NCBI GenBank assembly: GCA_966186595.1
Contig: CBIFWO010000021.1
Location: 1-15,051, forward strand
Direction of reading: 5' to 3'
Origin: JALRBM01 sp966186595
GTDB taxonomy: Bacteria; Patescibacteriota; Saccharimonadia; Saccharimonadales; Saccharimonadaceae
Length of the DNA stretch: 15,051 nt
This document shows, piece after piece, positions 6,782-11,705 of this stretch (positions within the stretch are counted from its first letter, which is position 1; the number at the start of each line of letters is the position of its first letter). The notes beneath the pieces were generated by a model. That model had not been told where the DNA came from and did no database searches. It was given only the letters and a program-made list of their open reading frames with translations. The position numbers and the translations under genes were made by a program.

Positions 6782-6985
6782 CTAGTTAGATGTCACGAAT
6801 GGCATTAGGGCCAAGTGACGAGCACGCTTGATCGCAACTGCTAGTTGGCGCTGCTGCTTTGCAGAAAGACCGGTCTTGGCAACTGGTTCGATCTGTCCGT
6901 AAACGTTGATGTAGCGCTGCAATGTTTTGACATCTTTGTAGTCAAAGTATGCAGGGCTGTCCTTTTTAAATCGCTTTGGGTTCAT
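6782..6985 (-). CDS. rpsR: 30S ribosomal protein S18
   Basis: The 67-residue product is a bacterial S18 (bS18), which binds the small-subunit platform as a partner of S6. Diagnostic segments are FDYKDVKTLQRYIN near the N-terminus and the core TGLSAKQQRQLAVAIKRARH, with LALMPF near the end. There are no cysteines, so this is the zinc-independent form. It is slightly shorter than the usual 75 or so residues, mainly at the N-terminus. AAGGAG stands just before the ATG. It follows ssb by eight bases and precedes efp in the same operon. Together with rpsF it forms the typical S6-SSB-S18 gene trio. Confidence 0.96.
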   Translation of the reverse strand: MNPKRFKKDSPAYFDYKDVKTLQRYINVYGQIEPVAKTGLSAKQQRQLAVAIKRARHLALMPFVTSN

Positions 6986-6993
6986 ATTTCTCC

Positions 6994-7443
6994 TTAGAAT
7001 GGAATCTCGCTTAGGTCGATTGGCTTGTCATCAATATCCTCGATCACAACATCATCCGACTTTTTCTTTGGGCTACTATTTGAAGAGTTTGAGTAGTTAG
7101 ACGCACCGCCAGCACTGTCGCCGCTAGGGCCATCAAGGAAGGTCACATCAGTTGCAACGACCTCGACTTTGCTACGCTTTTTACCGGTTTCTTTGTCGTC
7201 CCAGCTATCCTGACGAAGGCGACCCTGCACGAGGCAGCGACGACCCTTTGACAGATACTGGCTAACAAGTTCGCCCAGCTTTTCCCAGGCAGTGACTTCA
7301 AAGAAGTCCGTTGCGTCATCTTGGCCACCGCGATCAACCGCTAGACTGAAGCTCGCAATCGTCTTACCGGTTGTTGTGGTGCGTACTTCGGGATCACGTG
7401 TGAGGCGACCCATTAAAATCACTTGGTTGATGCTTTTGGCCAT
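6994..7443 (-). CDS. ssb: single-stranded DNA-binding protein SSB
   Basis: The 149-residue SSB has an N-terminal OB-fold (about 4-105) beginning INQVILMGRLTRDPEVR and including FFEVTAWEKLGELVSQYLSK and CLVQGRLRQDSW. It is followed by a serine/asparagine-rich flexible linker with a KKK patch (about 109-130) and an acidic tail ending DLSEIPF. The tail matches the conserved C-terminal tip by which SSB recruits replication and repair proteins. The ATG lies four bases after the rpsF stop codon and is preceded by GAGGAG within the end of rpsF. It covers single-stranded DNA in replication, recombination and repair. Confidence 0.96.
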   Translation of the reverse strand: MAKSINQVILMGRLTRDPEVRTTTTGKTIASFSLAVDRGGQDDATDFFEVTAWEKLGELVSQYLSKGRRCLVQGRLRQDSWDDKETGKKRSKVEVVATDVTFLDGPSGDSAGGASNYSNSSNSSPKKKSDDVVIEDIDDKPIDLSEIPF

Positions 7444-7447
7444 TTCC

Positions 7448-7801
7448 CTACTCCTCTTCTTTGCTTTCCTCGCTGCTTGCAGCGCGGTTCTTTGCTTCCT
7501 CGAGTGCCTTGCGTCCCTTTTCGTCTACCTTCACAAGTAGGTAACGGAGCACTTCGTCGGTAATGTTCAATGTGTTGCTGATCTTTAGCGGTGCATCAGC
7601 TGGCAACTTGACATCCATGTAGACGTACACGGCGAAATCTTCACGCTTGATCTTGTATGCAAGCTTCTTTTTTCCCCAGTTGTCCTCTTTGGTAATTTCA
7701 CCACCAGCGCCGGTAATGATGCCGCGCACTTTCTTTAGTGGCGTCTCCAGATCTACCTCTAGATCAGGATGAATCAGAACAGTTAGTTCGTATTCGTTCA
7801 C
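7448..7801 (-). CDS. rpsF: 30S ribosomal protein S6
   Basis: The product is a 117-residue bS6, which pairs with S18 on the platform of the small subunit. The start NEYELTVLIHPDL and the conserved segments NWGKKKLAYKIKRE and VYVYMDVKLPADA identify it. The C-terminus is an acidic glutamate-rich tail (EESKEEE), common in this protein. Translation begins with GTG, supported by a perfect AAAGGAGG seven bases upstream, an unusually strong signal for this window. It is the first gene of the rpsF-ssb-rpsR-efp operon, with an extended -10 promoter and a leader of about 60 nt that contains a 7-bp hairpin. Confidence 0.96.
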   Translation of the reverse strand: MNEYELTVLIHPDLEVDLETPLKKVRGIITGAGGEITKEDNWGKKKLAYKIKREDFAVYVYMDVKLPADAPLKISNTLNITDEVLRYLLVKVDEKGRKALEEAKNRAASSEESKEEE

Positions 7802-7830
7802 TAGTTTCCTCCTTTGGAATCCATGTGGAT

Positions 7831-7850
7831 GCTCATTTCACAGAATGAGC
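7831..7850 (-). promoter_or_regulatory. hairpin in the rpsF leader
   Basis: A perfect 7-bp stem (GCTCATT at 7831-7837 with AATGAGC at 7844-7850) and a six-base loop sit between the promoter and the Shine-Dalgarno sequence. S6:S18 autoregulates such leaders in other bacteria, but I do not see the conserved CCG-bearing loop of that motif, so the role is open. Confidence 0.4.
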
Positions 7851-7868
7851 TGAGTTGATAACAGATGT

Positions 7869-7877
7869 ATTATACCA
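7869..7877 (-). promoter_or_regulatory. extended -10 promoter of the rpsF operon
   Basis: On the minus strand TGGTATAAT (7877-7869) is an extended -10 with consensus core. The predicted start near 7862 leaves a leader of about 61 nt before the GTG at 7801. No -35 match at 17 bases. Confidence 0.65.
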
Positions 7878-7894
7878 GATAACAGTGGTGGACG

Positions 7895-8335
7895 CTAGAC
7901 CTTTTGAGAATCGACGACAGCAAGAAAATCCTTGAGGGCAGAGTGCGCAACTTCGAGGTCTCTAGATGTATAATCACATACTTTTACCCCTGATGAACCT
8001 TCGATCATTGCCGATAGTCGCTTACCTTGCTCACCTCCCCGAAATAGCACTAGGACAGGTTTTTTATGTTGGACTGCATAGCTGATTTCATACCCAACAC
8101 CTAGGCTTGGATTCGTCACCTCGGCCACGACGGCATCAGCCTCATTGATCCAATCCAGGTCCCGGTCATGAATTTCCTTAGAGCTCATGTCCTGACCATG
8201 GTCACTGAGGTCTTTGTAACCCACATGCTCGCAAAGAACAGTCACGTTTTCCTGCTGCAAAAAGTTGATGAACTGCTCGTAAATCGGCTGGTCATCGCGA
8301 CCGCCACGGATAGAACCAGCAAAATATATCTTCAT
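7895..8335 (-). CDS. DNPH1/Rcl-like 2'-deoxynucleoside 5'-phosphate N-hydrolase
   Basis: The 146-residue protein closely follows the Rcl/DNPH1 branch of the nucleoside 2-deoxyribosyltransferase superfamily, which splits the N-glycosidic bond of deoxynucleoside monophosphates. It has the nucleotide-binding start IYFAGSIRGGRDD (residues 3-15), EHVG (36-39), RDLDWI (58-63), and AEVTNPSLGVGYE (71-83). From the spacing, D59 and E83 correspond to the catalytic Asp69 and Glu93 of the rat enzyme. LFRGG and LSAMIEG follow as in the family. A nucleotide-pool cleaning role, such as removal of modified dUMP-type nucleotides, is inferred. It starts seven bases after the ftsK stop without a Shine-Dalgarno sequence, so it is probably co-transcribed with ftsK. 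A plain deoxyribosyltransferase is the alternative. Confidence 0.88.
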   Translation of the reverse strand: MKIYFAGSIRGGRDDQPIYEQFINFLQQENVTVLCEHVGYKDLSDHGQDMSSKEIHDRDLDWINEADAVVAEVTNPSLGVGYEISYAVQHKKPVLVLFRGGEQGKRLSAMIEGSSGVKVCDYTSRDLEVAHSALKDFLAVVDSQKV

Positions 8336-8342
8336 GGATCAA

Positions 8343-10565
8343 CTATACATCCGAGGAAGCAAGTTCGTCCAGATTCGAGACAAGCACTTCGCGTGGGCGC
8401 GAACCATCAGCCGGACCAATGATTCCCTGCTCTTCCATTTCCTCAATAATACGGGCGGCACGAGCGTAGCCGACACGGAGACGGCGCTGAAGGAGACTCG
8501 TGCTTGCTTTGCCGCTCTCGACAACCACGCGAACTGCATCTTTGTACATATCATCGTCACCATGGCCATCAAAGTCCATCACCACGCCACCCTTACCGTT
8601 CAGCTGAACGGGTTGAGAAACGATCTCGTCGTTGTACTGCGGCGCCGACTGCATGCGGAGATGATCGGTAATCTTCACGACTTCCTCGTCCATCACCCAG
8701 GCGCCCTGAATACGTTTTGGCTTGCTCATGCTTGGGGTGAGGATAAGCATGTCACCCTGTCCAAGAAGCTTCTCCGCTCCAACTTGATCAAGGATCGTGC
8801 GACTGTCGATCTGGCTAGCCACCGTAAAAGCAATTCGTGCCGGAATATTCGCCTTGATCAGACCAGTGATGACATCAACTGACGGGCGCTGTGTGGCCAG
8901 CACCAAATGGATGCCCACGGCACGGGCCTTTTGTGCCAAGCGAACAATCAATGCCTCAACATCACGAGCCGCCACCATCATCAGGTCAGCCAGCTCATCA
9001 ATCACAACAACGATGTAAGGCATTGCACCTTCGTCGACGCGCTGTTCATTACCATCCTCATCAGGGACTGATAGTTTCTTACCACCCGACTGGATTTTTT
9101 GGTTATAACTTTTGATATCACGAATCTTTTCCTCGGCCAGCAACTTGTAGCGACGTTCCATTTCGTTCACTGCCCACTTCAGCGCACTGATTGTCTTTTC
9201 AGGCTCGGTAATAACGGGGGTAAGGAGGTGTGGAATATCTTCGTACGGTGCCATTTCAACCTGCTTTGGGTCGACCAGAATCAACTTCATCTCACTCGGG
9301 CTATTACGATACAAAAGGCTGGTTAAGAGTGTATTGATCATAACCGACTTACCGCTACCAGTCTGACCAGCGATCAAAAGATGCGGCATCTTATTGAGCT
9401 CACCAACGACCGCCTCACCAGAGATATCTTTACCAATAGCAAAACTGAGTGGCTCCGGCGTATTTTTCCACTGTTTTGACGTCAAAATTCCGTGCAGTCG
9501 AACATCAGCAGCCTTACGGTTTGGAACCTCGATACCCACGGCGCGTTGACCAGGGATAGGTGCCTCGATACGGAGACTTTGCGCTGCTAAGTTAAGCGCA
9601 ATATTCGTCTCGAGCGCAGTGATTCGCGTTAACTTCACACCGCTAGGTGGCTTCAGCGTATACTGTGTCACCTTCGGACCAATATTTGCCCCTTCCATCT
9701 CGACTTCAATATTAAATTCTGCCAAGGTATCGCGAATAATCTGTGCATTTTGCTGAACGTCACCAGCATCGGCTGGTGACTGTTTTTTCTCAAGCAGCTC
9801 GAGGCTCGGCGCCTGCCAGTTCGGATCATTCACTGCGACTAGCGCCGCTTGTTCTTCCGCAGCCTTGTCCTGCTTAATACTGCCACGAAGACTCGACAGA
9901 TGACTGCCCTTCTCTTTCTCATTTGGATCAAGTGTCGGTACACCAGCGTTTAGTTTTAATTCGCCGATCATCTGCGATTTTGGTGCGTCCGCCGAAGCGG
10001 CCTTGCGCATAACGGCAACATTTTCATCTTGCTCGCCTAGGTCACGGCGCATCAGATCCCATAGCTTTTTAATAACAGTGAACGGCGAGACACGAAGGAC
10101 AAACAGCGCAGTCACCAGGATAAGAAGCGAATAAATAAATGCCGCAACACCACTATCCACTAAGGCCAGCATGCCGCTATTGACCGTGTCGCCGATAAAT
10201 CCGCCCGTCGTCTGTCCCTCGGCATTTTTCATGAGGCCAAAGAGGCCCGCCACCCACACGATCAGAAGCGCGGTCGCAAGCTTCACGACGAATGGCAGCT
10301 TATTTTCCTCGGCGCGGAATATCTCAACAGCAATATAAACGAAAAGGAGCGGAATGATGTAGACGGCGTACCCAACACTACTGAGGGCAGCGTTGTGCAA
10401 CCATTCCAGGACAGGCCCGCCAGCTTTGAACCAGGCGACAACGAATAAAATCGACACCGCAATCAAGAAGACTGCCCCTACCTGAGCCCAAAATCCTACT
10501 GGCAAGGCATGTTTTGGCGCCGCGGATGCTTTTTTCCCTCGTGTTGATTTTCGCTTTTTGGCCAT
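8343..10565 (-). CDS. ftsK: DNA translocase FtsK/SpoIIIE
   Basis: The 740-residue septal DNA pump has all expected parts. A lysine-rich start precedes four membrane segments (about 27-46, 64-82, 93-112, 138-157). A charged linker follows (about 165-270), then the alpha domain (about 271-350). The RecA-like beta motor carries Walker A GQTGSGKS (400-407), VDPKQVEM, Walker B VVIDELADLMM (520-530) and LATQRPSVDVITG. The winged-helix gamma domain (about 674-728, TSLLQRRLRVGYARAARI) would read polar DNA sequences that direct translocation. It segregates and unknots chromosomes at division. A consensus -10 lies nine bases before the ATG, giving an almost leaderless transcript, with two more TATAAT boxes farther upstream. 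The DNPH1-like gene follows directly. Confidence 0.97.
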   Translation of the reverse strand: MAKKRKSTRGKKASAAPKHALPVGFWAQVGAVFLIAVSILFVVAWFKAGGPVLEWLHNAALSSVGYAVYIIPLLFVYIAVEIFRAEENKLPFVVKLATALLIVWVAGLFGLMKNAEGQTTGGFIGDTVNSGMLALVDSGVAAFIYSLLILVTALFVLRVSPFTVIKKLWDLMRRDLGEQDENVAVMRKAASADAPKSQMIGELKLNAGVPTLDPNEKEKGSHLSSLRGSIKQDKAAEEQAALVAVNDPNWQAPSLELLEKKQSPADAGDVQQNAQIIRDTLAEFNIEVEMEGANIGPKVTQYTLKPPSGVKLTRITALETNIALNLAAQSLRIEAPIPGQRAVGIEVPNRKAADVRLHGILTSKQWKNTPEPLSFAIGKDISGEAVVGELNKMPHLLIAGQTGSGKSVMINTLLTSLLYRNSPSEMKLILVDPKQVEMAPYEDIPHLLTPVITEPEKTISALKWAVNEMERRYKLLAEEKIRDIKSYNQKIQSGGKKLSVPDEDGNEQRVDEGAMPYIVVVIDELADLMMVAARDVEALIVRLAQKARAVGIHLVLATQRPSVDVITGLIKANIPARIAFTVASQIDSRTILDQVGAEKLLGQGDMLILTPSMSKPKRIQGAWVMDEEVVKITDHLRMQSAPQYNDEIVSQPVQLNGKGGVVMDFDGHGDDDMYKDAVRVVVESGKASTSLLQRRLRVGYARAARIIEEMEEQGIIGPADGSRPREVLVSNLDELASSDV

Positions 10566-10574
10566 AATGTTTTT

Positions 10575-10689
10575 ATTATATGCTCATCACTACTGTTTTG
10601 ATAGGCTATATTATACTTCGTTAATATATCACGTTCTCGGAAGAGAATCAGCAAGCTTATTCTCTTCTCTCTCGAATGCTCATATTATA
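10575..10689 (-). promoter_or_regulatory. ftsK promoter region with three TATAAT boxes
   Basis: On the minus strand consensus TATAAT occurs at 10575-10580 (nine bases before the ATG), 10610-10615 and 10684-10689. The last is an extended -10 (TGCTATAAT). The proximal box would give a 5' leader of only about three bases. The distal ones would give leaders of roughly 37 and 112 nt. Confidence 0.5.
10641..10666. repeat. 8-bp inverted repeat between ftsK and the membrane-protein gene
   Basis: AAGAGAAT (10641-10648) pairs with ATTCTCTT (10659-10666) around a 10-base loop containing AAGCTT. It lies between the distal and middle ftsK -10 boxes and would be in the leader of the longest transcript. 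It could be an operator or an RNA hairpin; there is no U-run. Confidence 0.4.
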
Positions 10690-10739
10690 GCAAAATTTAC
10701 TACAAAAAGCAAGCTGGCATGAGCAGTTTGCACGTACTA

Positions 10740-10768
10740 TTGACTTTATTACTATTTTATAGTACAAT
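10740..10768 (+). promoter_or_regulatory. strong promoter of the GC-rich membrane-protein gene
   Basis: TTGACT (10740-10745), a 17-base spacer and TACAAT (10763-10768) form the best two-box promoter of the window. Transcription should start near 10775. The leader of about 36 nt has GAAGGAAA and AGAGG; the latter is well placed seven bases before the ATG at 10811. Confidence 0.8.
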
Positions 10769-10810
10769 ATATCACCAGTCGGATCCCTCGAAGGAAATAG
10801 AGGTCCTACC

Positions 10811-11527
10811 ATGGACTCCTTCTGGCAGCTCTTCTCACCCAACAGCAAGATCGACCCCAGCGACTGGCTCGTCGGCAGCACCGCGACCCTCGCGGCGATG
10901 CTCGTCCTGTCCGCAACCGTGGCAGCCGTCGGCTTCGTGCTGATGTTCACCGAACACCGGCACGCTGGCAAGACGGGTTTCACGACCCTCATCGCAGGTG
11001 TCGTGGCCCTCGGTTCGGCCTACGTCACGCAGGACTACCTCCGCACCATGAACCGGTGGGAGAACCTCGCGGAGACGACCCTGGGACGCATCGAGTTCCT
11101 GACCTGGAATCTGGTCGCCAGCACCGTCATCGGACTGATCCTGGTCTTCCTGGGCTACTACGTCGCGAGCTGGAACAGCCGCGGAGGGTTGCGCGCCGAG
11201 AGGCAGGCATCGTTCGCGGGCGTGTTCATGATCGGCGCCGGCATGGTCTTCGCCATCCACGTCACCCTCCTGTGGATGCGGATGTCGAACGAGCAGAAGG
11301 CGCTCGACACGAAGCGGATCTGCGACATTACCGGCACCGGCGTGTGCAAGGCGAAGGGTGACTACACCATGCTCCCCTCGCTGCCCGTGATGATCTGGGC
11401 AGGCCTCGCGATCGGCCTCATGCTCGTCGCACTGGTCGGTGCCGTCTACTGGCGCAAGGACCAGAAGCGGTCGAACAAGCAGGAGCCGAAGCTCACGCAG
11501 TTCGCCGGCCGCGACAAGCTGGTCTGA
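10811..11527 (+). CDS. five-helix membrane protein of unknown family, GC-rich, with ribozyme in its 3' UTR
   Basis: The 238-residue product has five predicted membrane segments (about 21-46, 57-76, 97-120, 136-157, 191-214). The positive-inside rule gives N-terminus out and C-terminus in: HRHAGK, RGGLRAER and the basic tail WRKDQKRSNK would be cytoplasmic. The outer loop between helices 4 and 5 holds C171 and C179, a likely disulfide. I recognise no family or catalytic motif. Composition is foreign to its surroundings: 39 of 60 bases at 11041-11100 are G/C against 29 of 60 in an ftsK sample, with mostly C- or G-ending codons. It has a strong promoter, an SD sequence, and a 3' region with a GC-rich hairpin, a hammerhead ribozyme and a terminator. 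The long antisense frame within it is a composition artefact. Confidence 0.82.
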   Translation: MDSFWQLFSPNSKIDPSDWLVGSTATLAAMLVLSATVAAVGFVLMFTEHRHAGKTGFTTLIAGVVALGSAYVTQDYLRTMNRWENLAETTLGRIEFLTWNLVASTVIGLILVFLGYYVASWNSRGGLRAERQASFAGVFMIGAGMVFAIHVTLLWMRMSNEQKALDTKRICDITGTGVCKAKGDYTMLPSLPVMIWAGLAIGLMLVALVGAVYWRKDQKRSNKQEPKLTQFAGRDKLV

Positions 11528-11539
11528 TCGAACTCTGCG

Positions 11540-11571
11540 GGCGGTGCGCGGACGTCGAGTCCCGCACCGCC
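11540..11571 (+). other. stable 3' UTR hairpin of the membrane-protein gene
   Basis: Nine pairs (GGCGGTGCG at 11540-11548 with CGCACCGCC at 11563-11571), one bulged C (11549) and four more pairs (GGAC/GTCC) enclose loop GTCGA. It begins 12 bases after the stop codon and no U-run follows. It should block 3' exonucleases or mark the end of the coding RNA, upstream of the ribozyme. Confidence 0.7.
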
Positions 11572-11621
11572 TAGGCGGAAGCAAGAGAGAAGAAACTACC
11601 AATTCCGAAAGGGAGCCGACG

Positions 11622-11675
11622 TTAGGCTCTATAGTTGTGTAACTGTACTGACGAGTCCAAAAGGACGAAAGCTAA
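11622..11675 (+). ncRNA. type III hammerhead self-cleaving ribozyme
   Basis: All hammerhead elements occur in order. Stem III 5' strand is TTAGGCT (11622-11628), pairing with AGCTAA (11670-11675) with one bulged G. C17 is C629, within a CUC (NUH) cleavage triplet, so cleavage is expected between 11629 and 11630. Stem I is TATAGTT (11630-11636) with AACTGTA (11641-11647), seven pairs including one G-U, loop GTGT. The core CTGACGA (11648-11654) matches CUGANGA. Stem II is GTCC/GGAC (11655-11658 with 11663-11666) with loop AAAA, then GAAA (11667-11670). Stem III is the open stem, which makes it type III. It lies 94 bases after the stop codon of the membrane-protein gene and a few bases before a terminator. 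Activity is inferred from structure only. Confidence 0.87.
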
Positions 11676-11678
11676 AAG

Positions 11679-11705
11679 AAATCGCGCCCTAATAGGCGCG
11701 ATTTT
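11679..11705. terminator. bidirectional intrinsic terminator at the ribozyme and rnj 3' ends
   Basis: A 10-bp stem (AAATCGCGCC at 11679-11688 with GGCGCGATTT at 11695-11704) has loop CTAATA and T-rich sequence on both sides (TTTT then CTGTTTT in plus; TTTCTTTT in minus). It ends the plus-strand transcript carrying the ribozyme. It also overlaps the last codons and TAG stop of rnj on the minus strand. Confidence 0.85.

Noticed and set aside
8334..8882. 182-codon plus-strand frame over the 3' end of ftsK
   Set aside because: It overlaps the conserved FtsK gamma and motor domains and has no independent coding evidence.
10835..11602. 255-codon open frame antisense to the membrane-protein gene
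   Set aside because: Its product is a low-complexity mix of R, D, E, H and V typical of reverse reading of GC-rich DNA, and the opposite frame has convincing membrane helices, promoter and SD.
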